Source: Subtercola lobariae | GTDB lineage: Bacteria; Actinomycetota; Actinomycetes; Actinomycetales; Microbacteriaceae | Assembly: GCF_014640255.1 (NCBI RefSeq) | Contig: NZ_BMGP01000005.1 | Span: forward strand, 1 to 64,000 | Length of the DNA: 64,000 nt | Direction: 5' to 3' | Shown: positions 9,410-19,192 of the stretch, piece by piece | Numbering within the stretch: position 1 is the first letter of the stretch | How the letters are laid out: the number at the start of each line of letters is the position of its first letter | The notes under the pieces: model-generated | Seen by the model: the letters and a program-made list of their open reading frames with translations, nothing else | Database searches by the model: none | Told to the model about the DNA's origin: nothing | Made by a program: the position numbers and the translations under genes

Positions 9410-10462
9410 GTGTTTCTGCCGCAAAGCATTCCCAGCCCGCAAATCGACTCGCTCGATATCACCGGCTGGCTCCGCACTCTGGGCGTCAACCTGCCGTTCA
9501 CCATCGACATTCGCATCTACGCGCTGTGCATTCTGTTCGGCATCGTCGTGGCGACCATCATGACTTCGCGTCGGCTCACCAAACGCGGCGCCGAACCAGG
9601 CATCGTGCTCGACATCATTTTGTGGACGGTGCCGCTCGGCATCATCGGTTCGCGGTTCTTTCACGTCTTCACCCACCCCGGCGACTACTTCTACGCGGGT
9701 GCGAACTTCTGGGAGATCTTCGCCATCTGGGATGGCGGCATAGCCATTTTCGGTGGGCTGATCGGTGGCGCCATTGGTGCCTGGATCGGGTGCAGGCTCA
9801 CGGGCATCCGCTACTGGACCTTTGCAGATGCGCTGGCGCCTGGGTTGCTGCTTGCTCAGGCGTTCGGCCGCTTCGGCAACTACTTCAACCAAGAACTCTT
9901 CGGCCAGCCCACCGACGGCTGGTGGGGACTGCAGATCGACGCGATCAACCCCAACACCGGCTTAGCCAACCCGGCAATTCCGATCGGACTTGCGCCTGAC
10001 ACCCTCTTTCAGCCGACCTTCGCTTACGAAGTCATCTGGAACGCCCTCGGGGTGCTGTTTCTGCTCTGGATAGGCAAGCGCCTGAACCTGCAGTGGGGCA
10101 AACTCTTCGGCGTTTACCTCATCTGGTACGGCGCGGGCCGCACGGTGTGGGAGACCATTCGCATCGACCCGAGTGAGATCTTCTTCGGCGTTCGCACCAA
10201 CGTGTGGGCGGCGTGGCTGGCGATTGCCATCGGCATCGTGATCATCGTCGTTCAGCGACGACGCCACCCGGGCCTCGAGAAGAGCGCGTACGTTTCTGGC
10301 ATTGCGTGGTCACCGGCAACGGCTGAGGTAGACTCGAAAGACAGGTACACAGACGAAGAACTCCGTGGCGACGTTGCCGCTGATGACGTTGCTGATAGCA
10401 ACGAGTCTGAGACCACAGATCTCGAGCCGAGCGCCACAAGCACAGCCGGAGCGAAGCCGTAG
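9410..10462 (+). CDS. lgt: Prolipoprotein diacylglyceryl transferase
   Basis: Inner-membrane enzyme that moves diacylglycerol from phosphatidylglycerol to the lipobox cysteine of prolipoproteins. The signature FGRFGNYFNQELFG and the GSRFFHVFTHPGDY region are present, with about seven hydrophobic segments. GTG 9410 has GGAAGG 11 nt upstream and gives MFLPQSIPSP, typical of actinobacterial Lgt; the frame also opens at GTG 9365 (365 residues) without a ribosome site. The last ~70 residues are a cytosolic acidic Asp/Glu/Thr-rich tail. In M. tuberculosis lgt also follows trpA. Confidence 0.94.
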   Translation: MFLPQSIPSPQIDSLDITGWLRTLGVNLPFTIDIRIYALCILFGIVVATIMTSRRLTKRGAEPGIVLDIILWTVPLGIIGSRFFHVFTHPGDYFYAGANFWEIFAIWDGGIAIFGGLIGGAIGAWIGCRLTGIRYWTFADALAPGLLLAQAFGRFGNYFNQELFGQPTDGWWGLQIDAINPNTGLANPAIPIGLAPDTLFQPTFAYEVIWNALGVLFLLWIGKRLNLQWGKLFGVYLIWYGAGRTVWETIRIDPSEIFFGVRTNVWAAWLAIAIGIVIIVVQRRRHPGLEKSAYVSGIAWSPATAEVDSKDRYTDEELRGDVAADDVADSNESETTDLEPSATSTAGAKP

Positions 10463-10609
10463 GTTCCACCCACCAGGCACAGTCACCACAACCCAACCGC
10501 ACAGATCTTCACTCGTTCATACGTAGATTTTCACTGCACCGTTTCCTCGGGCCACCGGCGTCCCAGTCAGAACTACCCGGTTTGCCATTTTCCGGGGGGA
10601 TGGATTCTT

Positions 10610-13600
10610 ATGGTTGAGAACAGAACCTCTGCCAGTTTCAGCGCGTACCCGGCTCCGCAGGGAATGTACAATTCCGCTGACGAACGCGACGCCTGCGGGC
10701 TCGCCATGGTCGCGACACTGCGCGGCACCGCCGGTCACGACATCATCGACACGGCGCTCGAAGCCCTGCGCAACCTGGAACACCGTGGTGCCGTGGGCTC
10801 CGATGCGGGTACCGGCGACGGCGCGGGCATCCTGACCCAGATTCCCGACGAATTCTTGCGCGCTGTTGCAGGTTTTGAGCTGCCCGAAGCGGGCCACTAC
10901 GCCGTGGGCAACGCGTTTCTGCCGCTCGATCACGACGAGCGCGAGAATGTTGTTTCACGCATCGCCGAGATCGCCGACGAAGAGGGTCTGCGTGTGCTCG
11001 GCTGGCGTGAGGTTCCGGTGCGCCCCGACGAGCTCGGGCGGCTGGCCCGCGAGGCCATGCCCGCCATCAGGCAGCTCTACGTAGAAGCGAAACACCATGA
11101 CGCTACGGGTGAGAAGGCCACGGGCATCCAGCTCGACCGGCTCACCTACCGGCTGCGTAAGCGCATCGAGCACGAGCATGAGGTCTACTTCATGTCGCTC
11201 TCGGCGCGTACCCTCACCTACAAGGGCATGGTCACGACCCTGCAGCTCGAGCCCTTCTACCCCGACCTCTCTGACGAGCGGTTCGCGTCGAAGCTTGCGC
11301 TCGTGCATTCGCGGTACTCCACCAACACCTTCCCGTCGTGGCCGCTCGCGCAACCGCTTCGCATGATGGCTCACAACGGCGAGATCAACACAGTGCAGGG
11401 CAACCGCAACTGGATGCGCGCCCGCCAGTCACAGCTGAAGAGCGCCGTTCTCGGCGACATCGCTCCCATTCTGCCGATCGTCACGCCCGGCGCCAGTGAC
11501 TCGGCGTCGTTCGACGAGGTCGTGGAGTTGCTGACCCTCGCCGGCCGCCCGCTGCCGCACGCCATCATGATGATGGTGCCAGAGGCATGGGAGAACAACG
11601 CCTCGTTCGACCCCGAACGCCGCGCGTTCTACGAATTTCACGCGACCCTCATGGAGCCGTGGGACGGCCCGGCCGCCCTCGTCTTCACCGACGGCACGCT
11701 CGTCGGCGCGACCCTCGACCGCAACGGGCTGCGCCCCGGCCGGTACCTCGTCACCGACGACGGCCTCGTGGTGCTCGCGAGCGAGATCGGCGTGCTCGAC
11801 GTCGACCCCGCCAAGGTCGTTCGTAAGGGGCGGCTGCGCCCCGGCAAGATGTTTCTCGTCGACACCGAGGCAGGCCGCATCGTCGAAGACGATGAGATCA
11901 AAGACGAGCTCGCCGCGAGCGAGCCGTGGGCCGAGTGGCTCGACCAGGGCCGCATCAACCTGCGCGACCTGCCCGAGCGCGAGCACATCGTGCACACCCC
12001 GGCCTCTGTCACGCGCCGTCAGCGCACCTTCGGCTTCACCGAAGAAGAGATTCGCATTCTGCTGACCCCGATGGCGAAGAACGGCGCGGAGCCGCTTGGC
12101 GCGATGGGCTCCGACACGCCCATCGCGGTGCTGTCGAGCCGGTCACGGCTGCTCTTCGACTACTTCACCCAGCAGTTCGCTCAGGTGACGAACCCGCCCC
12201 TCGACTCCATTCGTGAAGAAGTGGTGACCTCGTTGCGCCTCGGCCTCGGGCCCGAGCGCAACTTGCTCGACGCCACGCCCGGCCATACCGGCCAGGTCGT
12301 GCTCGACTTTCCGGTCATCGACAACGACGAGCTCGCCAAGATTCAGCACATCGACCCGAGCCCTGGCAGCTCGACGACCACCACCATCAAGGGTCTCTAC
12401 CGAATCGAAGACGGCCCCTACGCCATGCAAGAACGCATCGCCGAGATGTGCACCGAGGCTGATGAGGCCATCGCCAACGGCGCGAAATTCATCGTGCTGA
12501 GCGACCGCGACTCGAACAAAGAGCATGCACCGGTACCTTCGCTGTTGATGCTCGCCGCCGTGCACCACCACCTCATTCGCACCGAGAACCGCATGAAGGT
12601 CGGCATGATCGTAGAGGCGGGTGACGTTCGCGAGGTGCATCACGTTGCCTTGTTGATCGGCTACGGGGCATCCGCTGTCAACCCGTACCTCGCCATGGAA
12701 ACGTGCGAGAACTTGGTGCGCTCGGGCATGATCACAGGGCTCAGCCCTGAGAAGGCCGTCAAGAACGTCATCAAGGCGCTCGGCAAGGGCGTTCTGAAGA
12801 TCATGTCGAAGATGGGCATCTCGACGGTGTCGTCATACGCCGGTGCACAGGCATTCGAGGCGGTCGGGCTCGACAAAGAGTTCGTTGCCCAGTACTTCAC
12901 CGGTACCTCGTCGAAGCTCGGCGGCGTCGGAATCGACGTTATCGCGGCAGAAAGCGCCAACCGGCACGCGGCAGCCTTCCCCGAAGACGGCAGCGTGACC
13001 GTTCACGAGCCCCTCGCCGTGGGCGGCGAGTACCAGTGGCGTCGCGAGGGCCCGCCGCACCTCTTCAACCCCGACACGGTGTTCAAGCTGCAGCACTCCA
13101 CTCGCGCGCGCCGCTACGACATCTTCAGGGAGTACACCAAGCTCGTCGACGACCAGGCTGAGTCGCTGATGACCATGCGTGGTCTGTTCAAGCTGAAGAC
13201 GGATGCTCGTAAGCCTGTTCCGCTCGACGAAGTGGAGTCGATCGAATCCATCGTCAAACGCTTCTCGACCGGGGCCATGAGTTACGGCTCCATCTCTGAA
13301 GAGGCGCACACCACCCTGGCTATCGCTATGAACCGCCTCGGCGGCAAGTCGAACACGGGCGAGGGCGGCGAAGACACTGCGCGCCTGCTCGACCCCGAGC
13401 GCCGCAGCGCCATCAAGCAGGTCGCCTCAGGCCGCTTCGGTGTGACGAGCATGTACCTGACCCACGCCACCGATATTCAGATCAAGATGGCGCAGGGCGC
13501 AAAGCCCGGCGAGGGCGGCCAGCTGCCGCCCACCAAGGTCTACCCGTGGATCGCGCGCACTCGGCACGCGACAGCCGGCGTCGGCCTCATCTCACCGCCC

Positions 13601-15187
13601 CCGCACCACGACATCTACTCCATCGAAGACCTCAAGCAGCTCATCTTCGACCTCAAACGGGCCAACCCCGAAGCCCGCGTTCACGTCAAGCTCGTGAGCC
13701 AGAACGGCATCGGCGCTGTTGCCGCCGGCGTGACGAAGGCCCTGGCCGACGTGGTGCTGGTCTCCGGCCACGACGGCGGAACAGGCGCCAGCCCGCTCAA
13801 CTCGTTGAAGCACGCGGGCACACCCTGGGAGCTCGGCCTCGCCGAAACCCAGCAGACGCTCATGCTGAACGGCATGCGTGACCGCGTCGTGGTTCAGGTC
13901 GACGGCCAGATGAAGACGGGCCGCGACGTGATCGTCGGCGCCCTGCTGGGAGCCGAGGAGTTCGGTTTCGCGACCGCGCCGCTCGTCGTCTCGGGTTGCG
14001 TCATGATGCGCGTCTGCCACCTCGACACCTGCCCGGTGGGTGTCGCCACGCAGAACCCCGAGCTTCGCGCGAGGTTCAGCGGCAAGCCCGAATTCGTCGT
14101 CAACTTCTTCGAGTTTTTGGCGCAAGAGGTGCGCGAGTACCTCGCCGAGCTCGGCTTCCGCACGCTCGAAGAGGCCATCGGCCACCACGAGCTGCTGAAC
14201 GTCGACCACGCCCTCGAGCACTGGAAGGCCGACGGCCTCGACCTCTCACCGATTCTCGTCGGGCCGGTGTTCGCCGACGACGAGCCTCGGGTGAACCGCC
14301 GCCCGCAAGAACATGAGCTCGAGAAGCACTTCGACAAGAGACTCATTCGCGATGCATCCGAAGCCCTCGAATTCGGCGAGCCGGTGGTCATTTCGCTGCC
14401 GATTCGCAACACCGAACGGGCCGTGGGCACCATGCTCGGCCACGAGGTGACCGTTCGGCACGGCGAAGACGGCCTGCCCGACGACACCATTCAGATCACG
14501 CTCACCGGCTCGGCCGGGCAGTCGCTCGGCGCGTTCATGCCGCCCGGCATCACGCTGCGGCTCGAGGGCGACTCGAACGACTACGTGGGCAAGGGTCTCT
14601 CGGGCGGCCGCATCGTGGTTCGGCCGAGTCGTGCCTCGTTATTCGACGCCTCGCGCAACGTCATCGCCGGCAACGTCATCGGTTATGGCGCGACGAGAGG
14701 CAGCATGTTCATCCGCGGCATCGTGGGCGAACGCTTCTTGGTGCGCAACTCGGGCGCCACGGCTGTCGCCGAGGGTGTGGGCGACCACGCGCTCGAATAC
14801 ATGACCGGTGGCATCGCGCTCATTCTGGGCAGCACGGGTCGTAACCTGGGTGCCGGGATGAGCGGCGGCACCGCCTACGTCTACAAACTCGACTCCGCAC
14901 TGGTGAACGCCGACTCGCTCGGTTCGGGTGAATTGCAGCTGTCGCCGCTCGACGAGAACGATGTCGAACTCGTGCGCTCGCTACTCACCGAGCACGAGGC
15001 CGAAACCGGCTCGACCCTCGCTCACACCATGCTCGACGACTTCGACGCCGTGGCGGGCGACTTCGTCAAGGTGCTGCCGCGCGACTACGCCGCGGTGCTC
15101 GCAACTCGCCAGACGGCGCTCGACGAGGGGCTCGACCCCGACGGCGACGTTGTCTGGGAAAGAATTCTGGAGGTAACCGGTGGCTGA
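10610..15187 (+). CDS. gltB: Glutamate synthase large subunit
   Basis: NADPH-GOGAT alpha subunit: takes the amide of glutamine, channels ammonia to 2-oxoglutarate and makes two glutamates. The 1525-residue chain has a short propeptide before the nucleophile C29 ([10 protein letters not shown]), which should become the mature N-terminus, the class II glutaminase domain (to ~430), the central and FMN synthase domains ([27 protein letters not shown]), the 3Fe-4S cysteines C1130, C1136 and C1141, and the C-terminal beta-helix with repeated Gly-rich turns. ATG 10610 follows GGGGGGAT. The 147-nt gap before it has no recognised operator. It overlaps gltD by 8 nt. Confidence 0.97.
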   Translation: MVENRTSASFSAYPAPQGMYNSADERDACGLAMVATLRGTAGHDIIDTALEALRNLEHRGAVGSDAGTGDGAGILTQIPDEFLRAVAGFELPEAGHYAVGNAFLPLDHDERENVVSRIAEIADEEGLRVLGWREVPVRPDELGRLAREAMPAIRQLYVEAKHHDATGEKATGIQLDRLTYRLRKRIEHEHEVYFMSLSARTLTYKGMVTTLQLEPFYPDLSDERFASKLALVHSRYSTNTFPSWPLAQPLRMMAHNGEINTVQGNRNWMRARQSQLKSAVLGDIAPILPIVTPGASDSASFDEVVELLTLAGRPLPHAIMMMVPEAWENNASFDPERRAFYEFHATLMEPWDGPAALVFTDGTLVGATLDRNGLRPGRYLVTDDGLVVLASEIGVLDVDPAKVVRKGRLRPGKMFLVDTEAGRIVEDDEIKDELAASEPWAEWLDQGRINLRDLPEREHIVHTPASVTRRQRTFGFTEEEIRILLTPMAKNGAEPLGAMGSDTPIAVLSSRSRLLFDYFTQQFAQVTNPPLDSIREEVVTSLRLGLGPERNLLDATPGHTGQVVLDFPVIDNDELAKIQHIDPSPGSSTTTTIKGLYRIEDGPYAMQERIAEMCTEADEAIANGAKFIVLSDRDSNKEHAPVPSLLMLAAVHHHLIRTENRMKVGMIVEAGDVREVHHVALLIGYGASAVNPYLAMETCENLVRSGMITGLSPEKAVKNVIKALGKGVLKIMSKMGISTVSSYAGAQAFEAVGLDKEFVAQYFTGTSSKLGGVGIDVIAAESANRHAAAFPEDGSVTVHEPLAVGGEYQWRREGPPHLFNPDTVFKLQHSTRARRYDIFREYTKLVDDQAESLMTMRGLFKLKTDARKPVPLDEVESIESIVKRFSTGAMSYGSISEEAHTTLAIAMNRLGGKSNTGEGGEDTARLLDPERRSAIKQVASGRFGVTSMYLTHATDIQIKMAQGAKPGEGGQLPPTKVYPWIARTRHATAGVGLISPPPHHDIYSIEDLKQLIFDLKRANPEARVHVKLVSQNGIGAVAAGVTKALADVVLVSGHDGGTGASPLNSLKHAGTPWELGLAETQQTLMLNGMRDRVVVQVDGQMKTGRDVIVGALLGAEEFGFATAPLVVSGCVMMRVCHLDTCPVGVATQNPELRARFSGKPEFVVNFFEFLAQEVREYLAELGFRTLEEAIGHHELLNVDHALEHWKADGLDLSPILVGPVFADDEPRVNRRPQEHELEKHFDKRLIRDASEALEFGEPVVISLPIRNTERAVGTMLGHEVTVRHGEDGLPDDTIQITLTGSAGQSLGAFMPPGITLRLEGDSNDYVGKGLSGGRIVVRPSRASLFDASRNVIAGNVIGYGATRGSMFIRGIVGERFLVRNSGATAVAEGVGDHALEYMTGGIALILGSTGRNLGAGMSGGTAYVYKLDSALVNADSLGSGELQLSPLDENDVELVRSLLTEHEAETGSTLAHTMLDDFDAVAGDFVKVLPRDYAAVLATRQTALDEGLDPDGDVVWERILEVTGG

Positions 15188-16637
15188 TCCCAAGGGATTT
15201 CTGAAGGTCACTGAACGAGAGCTGCCCAAGCGGCGCCCCGTTCCGATTCGGTTGATGGACTGGAAAGAGGTCTACGAGCCGGCTAACCCCACCGAGACCC
15301 GGCGTCAGGCCGGTCGGTGTATGGATTGCGGCATTCCGTTCTGCCACCAGGGCTGCCCGCTCGGCAACCTGATTCCCGAATGGAACGACCTCACCTGGCG
15401 CGGCGAAGGCCGTCAGGCCATCGAGCGCCTGCACGCCACGAACAACTTTCCGGAGTTCACCGGCCGCCTGTGCCCGGCGCCCTGCGAGAGCTCGTGTGTG
15501 CTCGGCATCAACCAGCCCGCCGTCACCATCAAGCAGGTCGAGGTGTCGATCATCGACCAGGCTTTCGCGAACGGCTGGGTGCAGCCGCACCCGCCCGAGC
15601 GGCTCACCGGTAAGACGGTCGCGGTCGTCGGCTCCGGCCCCGCTGGGCTCGCCGCCGCACAGCAGCTGACCCGAGCAGGCCACACCGTGGCGGTGTACGA
15701 GCGCGATGACCGCATCGGCGGGCTGCTGCGGTACGGCATCCCCGACTTCAAGATGGAGAAGAAGCACCTCGAGTCGCGCCTGAACCAGATGATGGCTGAG
15801 GGCACGCGCTTTCGGGCCGGCATCAACATCGGCGTCGACATCACCTGGGCCGACCTGCGTTCGCGGTACGACGCTGTGATCGTCTGCACCGGGGCGACCG
15901 TTCCGCGTGATCTGCCGATTCCCGGCCGCGACCTCGACGGCGTGCACCACGCCATGGAGTTCTTGGTTCAGGGCAACAAAGTCGGCGCCGGCGACACCGT
16001 CGTCGACCAGATCACGGCCGAAGGCAAGCACGTGGTTGTTCTCGGCGGCGGCGACACCGGAGCCGACTGCATCGGAACCGCCCACCGCCAGCAGGCCCTC
16101 TCGGTGACCAACCTCGCCATCGGCACCCAGCCCCCGGCCGAGCGGCCCGAGAACCAGCCGTGGCCCATGGTTCCGAACCTCTTCGAGGTTTCGAGCGCGC
16201 ACGAAGAGGGCGGAGAGCGCATGTACCTCGCCTCCACCGTCGAATTTCTCGCCAACGAGTCGGGTGAAGTGCGCGCCATCCGCGTCGCCGAAACCGAGTA
16301 CCTGGATGGTCGGCGAGTGCCGAAGGCAGGCACCGAGCGCGAGATTCCCGCCGACCTCGTGCTTCTGGCGCTGGGCTTCACCGGCCCCGAATCAGTCGAC
16401 CTGTCGGCCCAAGTCGGGGCACAGTTCGACGGCCGCGGAAATGTCGAGCGCAACGCAGACTACGAAACGAGCATCCCGGGCGTCTTCGTTGCAGGCGATG
16501 CCGGTCGCGGTCAGTCGCTCATCGTCTGGGCGATCGCCGAGGGTCGCGCAGCGGCCGCTTCGGTCGACCGCTACCTCGAGGGTGACACCGAGTTGCCCTT
16601 CCCTGTCGGGCCGAACGATCGAGCGATTGCGATCTGA
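15180..16637 (+). CDS. gltD: Glutamate synthase small subunit
   Basis: NADPH-dependent flavoprotein partner of GltB that feeds electrons to the synthase site through two 4Fe-4S clusters. N-terminal cysteine clusters [17 protein letters not shown] and [13 protein letters not shown] are followed by the FAD Rossmann motif [15 protein letters not shown] (~residue 150), the NADPH motif [15 protein letters not shown] (~residue 285) and a C-terminal FAD motif [15 protein letters not shown] 15180 lies inside the gltB end with GGAGG upstream, so the two subunits are translationally coupled. Length 485, usual for the family. Confidence 0.97.
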   Translation: MADPKGFLKVTERELPKRRPVPIRLMDWKEVYEPANPTETRRQAGRCMDCGIPFCHQGCPLGNLIPEWNDLTWRGEGRQAIERLHATNNFPEFTGRLCPAPCESSCVLGINQPAVTIKQVEVSIIDQAFANGWVQPHPPERLTGKTVAVVGSGPAGLAAAQQLTRAGHTVAVYERDDRIGGLLRYGIPDFKMEKKHLESRLNQMMAEGTRFRAGINIGVDITWADLRSRYDAVIVCTGATVPRDLPIPGRDLDGVHHAMEFLVQGNKVGAGDTVVDQITAEGKHVVVLGGGDTGADCIGTAHRQQALSVTNLAIGTQPPAERPENQPWPMVPNLFEVSSAHEEGGERMYLASTVEFLANESGEVRAIRVAETEYLDGRRVPKAGTEREIPADLVLLALGFTGPESVDLSAQVGAQFDGRGNVERNADYETSIPGVFVAGDAGRGQSLIVWAIAEGRAAAASVDRYLEGDTELPFPVGPNDRAIAI

Positions 16638-16750
16638 GCTCGTCACCCATCAGATCTCCCCGAACTGCAGCCACGATCTGCATCGCTCGCGAGGTGCACC
16701 AGCCCGCGAGCATCCACAGCACAATTCACCACCACGTCACCTTCGAAGGC

Positions 16751-16756
16751 CATAAT
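16751..16756 (+). promoter_or_regulatory. Leaderless -10 box upstream of pyk (CATAAT)
   Basis: CATAAT matches TATAAT at 5 of 6 places and is followed by exactly 6 nt and GTG 16763, the first codon of a short ORF that runs into pyk. No clear -35 at the usual distance. Confidence 0.55.
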
Positions 16757-16762
16757 GGGCCT

Positions 16763-16828
16763 GTGAATGCAGTGGTTATTCTCAACCAAGCGCACACGCG
16801 CAGAAGCATGGAGCAAGTCGAAGAATGA
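16763..16828 (+). CDS. 21-codon leaderless upstream ORF coupled to pyk
   Basis: GTG 16763 opens a 21-codon frame (starting MNAVVILNQAHTRR, ending MEQVEE) whose TGA at 16826-16828 overlaps the pyk ATG at 16825 (ATGA). It begins exactly 6 nt after a -10 box, so ribosomes would load on the 5' end and reach pyk by termination-reinitiation. pyk itself has only a GGAG about 11 nt away. The peptide has no run of a regulatory amino acid that would suggest attenuation. Not recognised; a leader ORF is inferred from layout alone. Confidence 0.45.
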   Translation: MNAVVILNQAHTRRSMEQVEE

Positions 16829-18276
16829 GACGCGCAAAAATCGTGGCAACGCTGGGGCCGGCGACCTCGTCATACGAGAACATCAGGGCCATCATCGATG
16901 CCGGAGTCGATGTCTGTCGCATGAACCTCAGCCACGGCACCTACGACGTACATGAAGGCATCTACGCCACCGTTCGCCAGGCCGCCGAAGACTCCGGCCG
17001 CGCGGTCGCCGTGCTCGTCGACCTGCAGGGCCCCAAGATTCGCCTCGGCAAGTTCGAAGGCGGCCCGTATTATCTCGAGCAGGGCGACATCTTCAAGATC
17101 ACCACCGAAGAGGTTCTCGGCACGCGTGAGCTCTCGGGCACCACGTTCAAGGGTCTGCCCCAAGACGTCGCTCCCGGCGATTTTTTGCTCATCGACGACG
17201 GCAAGGTCAAGGTCAAGGTTCTTGAGACCGACGGCACCGTCGTCACGACCGAGGTCATCGTCGCCGGCAACGTCTCGAACAACAAGGGCATCAACCTGCC
17301 CGGTGTCGCCGTGAACGTGCCTGCCCTCTCTGAAAAAGACGAGGCCGACCTGCGCTGGGGCCTTCGCCTCGGTGCCGACCTGATCGCTCTGTCGTTCGTT
17401 CGGGATGCGGCCGACATCACCCGTGTGCACGAGATCATGGCCGAAGAGGGTCGCAAGATTCCGGTCTGCGCCAAGATCGAGAAGCCGCAGGCCGTCGACA
17501 ACCTCGAAGAGATCATCGACGCCTTCGACAGCATCATGGTCGCCCGTGGTGACCTCGGTGTGGAGTTGCCACTCGAGGCAGTGCCCATCGTGCAGAAGCG
17601 TGCCGTCGAGCTCTCGCGCCGCATGGCGAAGCCCGTCATCGTGGCCACCCAGATGCTCGAATCGATGATCTCGTCGCCGATTCCCACCCGCGCCGAAACC
17701 TCTGACGTCGCGAACGCGGTACTCGACGGCGCTGATGCAGTGATGCTCTCGGGCGAGACGAGCGTGGGGGAGTACCCCGTCATCACGGTGCAGACCATGG
17801 CCCGCATCGTGGAGTCGACCGAGGTACACGGCCTCGAGCGCATTCCCGCGCTCGGAACGAAGCCGCGCACCCAGGCCGGCGCGGTGACGCTGGCCGCTGC
17901 CGAGGTCGCCGACTTCGTCGGTGCGAAGTTTCTCGTGGTCTTCACCGAGTCGGGTGACTCCGTTCGCCGCATGACCAGGCTTCGGTCGTCGATACCCATC
18001 ATCGGGCTCACACCTGAGCCGGGCATCCGCAACCGCATGGCTCTCTCGTGGGGTGTGGAGTCGTACCTCGTCGAGCGCGTCAAGCACACCGACCAGCTCA
18101 TGGTTCAGGCCGACGACGTTCTGCTCGGCGAGAACCTCGCGGCCATCGGCGACAAGGTCGTGGTCATCTCGGGTTCCCCTCCCGGAAAGGCCGGCACCAC
18201 CAACGACATGCGCGTGCACATCGTGGGTGAGGGTCACAACCCGCAGAAGCCTGCGCCAGACGAGATCGACCACTAG
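16825..18276 (+). CDS. pyk: Pyruvate kinase
   Basis: Last step of glycolysis: phosphoenolpyruvate plus ADP to pyruvate plus ATP. The 483-residue protein shows RRAKIVATLGPATSS at the N-terminus, CRMNLSHG, VDLQGPKIRLG, the catalytic lysine region CAKIEKPQAV, the Mg-binding VARGDLGVELP, the substrate-loop ATQMLESMI and MLSGETSVGEYP, then the C-terminal regulatory domain ending EGHNPQKP. Length and domain order are usual. It is transcribed alone, preceded by the short coupled ORF and followed by a 62-bp palindromic element and a strong terminator. Confidence 0.96.
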   Translation: MRRAKIVATLGPATSSYENIRAIIDAGVDVCRMNLSHGTYDVHEGIYATVRQAAEDSGRAVAVLVDLQGPKIRLGKFEGGPYYLEQGDIFKITTEEVLGTRELSGTTFKGLPQDVAPGDFLLIDDGKVKVKVLETDGTVVTTEVIVAGNVSNNKGINLPGVAVNVPALSEKDEADLRWGLRLGADLIALSFVRDAADITRVHEIMAEEGRKIPVCAKIEKPQAVDNLEEIIDAFDSIMVARGDLGVELPLEAVPIVQKRAVELSRRMAKPVIVATQMLESMISSPIPTRAETSDVANAVLDGADAVMLSGETSVGEYPVITVQTMARIVESTEVHGLERIPALGTKPRTQAGAVTLAAAEVADFVGAKFLVVFTESGDSVRRMTRLRSSIPIIGLTPEPGIRNRMALSWGVESYLVERVKHTDQLMVQADDVLLGENLAAIGDKVVVISGSPPGKAGTTNDMRVHIVGEGHNPQKPAPDEIDH

Positions 18277-18299
18277 GTCGAGCTCCTCGCGCGGCTCTG

Positions 18300-18361
18300 G
18301 TGAGCCCGTTGCGCTGTATTGAGGCCGTTATACCTGCCTCAATACGATGTAACGGGCTCAC
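18300..18361. repeat. 62-bp nested palindrome, copy A
   Basis: Outer arms GTGAGCCCGTT (18300-18310) and AACGGGCTCAC (18351-18361) pair over 11 bp. Inner arms GTATTGAGG (18316-18324) and CCTCAATAC (18337-18345) pair perfectly, separated from the outer arms by unpaired 5-nt internal loops. The same 62-bp layout recurs at 38704-38765 and 50421-50482. This copy sits between the pyk stop and its terminator. Confidence 0.75.
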
Positions 18362-18378
18362 TTGGCCGACTGGGAACG

Positions 18379-18415
18379 AAAAAGGCCCGAGAACATGACG
18401 CTCTCGGGCCTTTTT
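18379..18415. terminator. Bidirectional intrinsic terminator, pyk / tRNA-Leu
   Basis: AAAAAGGCCCGAGA (18379-18392) pairs over 14 bp with TCTCGGGCCTTTTT (18402-18415), followed by CTGTTTCT. With an A-run on the left and a T-run on the right it can stop both pyk (plus) and the tRNA-Leu gene (minus). Confidence 0.9.
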
Positions 18416-18424
18416 CTGTTTCTG

Positions 18425-18505
18425 TACCGGTGGTGGGACTCGAACCCACACGTCTTGCGACAACGCATTTTGAGTGCGCCGCGTCTACCATTCCGCCACA
18501 CCGGC
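18425..18505 (-). tRNA. tRNA-Leu (anticodon CAA)
   Basis: Read on the minus strand, the acceptor stem is GCCGGUG with CACCGGU (a G-U first pair) and discriminator A. The D-arm is GCG...CGC, the anticodon loop CUCAAAA gives anticodon CAA (reads UUG), a long class II variable arm follows (UGUCGCAAGAC), and the T-arm is GUGGG UUCGAGU CCCAC. The 3' CCA is not encoded. The gene is transcribed leftward into the bidirectional terminator and diverges from pdtaR, with about 38 bp for both promoters. Confidence 0.95.
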
Positions 18506-18531
18506 TCGCATCAACACAGTTCAGAATACCG

Positions 18532-18537
18532 TAGGGT
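18532..18537 (+). promoter_or_regulatory. Leaderless -10 box for pdtaR (TAGGGT)
   Basis: TAGGGT, 6 nt, then GTG 18544. The GAGG between box and start is too close to act as a ribosome site and would not be transcribed. Confidence 0.6.
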
Positions 18538-18543
18538 TGAGGT

Positions 18544-19152
18544 GTGACTGACCAAGATACTCCCTCGCCTGCACCGCGCCGTGTAGTCGTCGCCGAAGAC
18601 GAATCTCTCATCCGCCTCGACATCGTCGAGATTCTCCGCGATGCGGGCTTCGAAGTGGTGGGTGAAGCGGGCGACGGCGAGACTGCTGTCGCGCTGGCGA
18701 CCGAGCTCCGGCCCGACCTGGTCATCATGGATGTCAAAATGCCCCTCCTCGACGGCATCTCCGCCGCCGAACGCCTCAGCAAGGGCCACATCGCGCCTGT
18801 CGTTCTGCTCACCGCATTCAGCCAGAAAGAACTGGTCGAGCGAGCTACCGAAGCCGGTGCCCTCGCGTACGTCGTGAAGCCGTTCACCCCGAACGACCTG
18901 CTGCCGGCCATCGAGATCGCCCTCTCGCGTTACGCACAGATCATCACGCTCGAAGCCGAAGTGGCCGACCTGGTCGAGCGCTTCGAGACCCGCAAGCTCG
19001 TCGACCGCGCCAAGGGCCTTCTCAACGAGAAGATGGGCCTGACCGAGCCCGAGGCGTTCCGCTGGATTCAGAAAGCCTCGATGGATCGCCGCCTCACCAT
19101 GCACGACGTGGCGCAGGCCATCATCGAGCAGTTGAGCGTCAAGAAGAGCTAG
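18544..19152 (+). CDS. pdtaR: ANTAR-domain response regulator (PdtaR-like)
   Basis: Cytosolic two-component response regulator with an RNA-binding output, acting by antitermination. Receiver domain at ~residues 12-127 with acidic AEDE, phosphoacceptor D63 in VIMDVKMPLLDG, and the conserved lysine in YVVKPFTP; C-terminal ANTAR three-helix bundle (~136-198) with the characteristic AKGLLNEKMGLTEPEAFRWI. In M. tuberculosis the orthologue Rv1626 also lies between pykA and polA and pairs with the histidine kinase PdtaS, which is not encoded here. The start is leaderless GTG. Gene symbol given by synteny and domain order. Confidence 0.88.
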   Translation: MTDQDTPSPAPRRVVVAEDESLIRLDIVEILRDAGFEVVGEAGDGETAVALATELRPDLVIMDVKMPLLDGISAAERLSKGHIAPVVLLTAFSQKELVERATEAGALAYVVKPFTPNDLLPAIEIALSRYAQIITLEAEVADLVERFETRKLVDRAKGLLNEKMGLTEPEAFRWIQKASMDRRLTMHDVAQAIIEQLSVKKS

Positions 19153-19170
19153 TTCGGGTTGACGTTCGCA

Positions 19171-19188
19171 CGGGCATCCGGATGCCCG
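19171..19188. terminator. 18-bp perfect palindrome between convergent genes
   Basis: CGGGCATCCGGATGCCCG is self-complementary and lies in the 40-bp gap between convergent pdtaR and the thioesterase gene. It may act as a compact bidirectional stop, but there is no T-run and the loop would be tiny. It is built from two copies of the GGGCATCC octamer abundant in this window. Confidence 0.35.
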
Positions 19189-19192
19189 CGGT

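Noticed and set aside
16870-18273. 467-codon open frame antisense to pyk
   Set aside because: Same GC-driven shadow; pyk is complete on the plus strand.
18300-18361. Palindrome copy A as the pyk terminator itself
   Set aside because: It has no T-run, and a much better intrinsic terminator follows at 18379-18415.
19171-19188. Palindrome as a LexA or other operator
   Set aside because: It lies between convergent genes away from any promoter and is made of two copies of the abundant GGGCATCC octamer.
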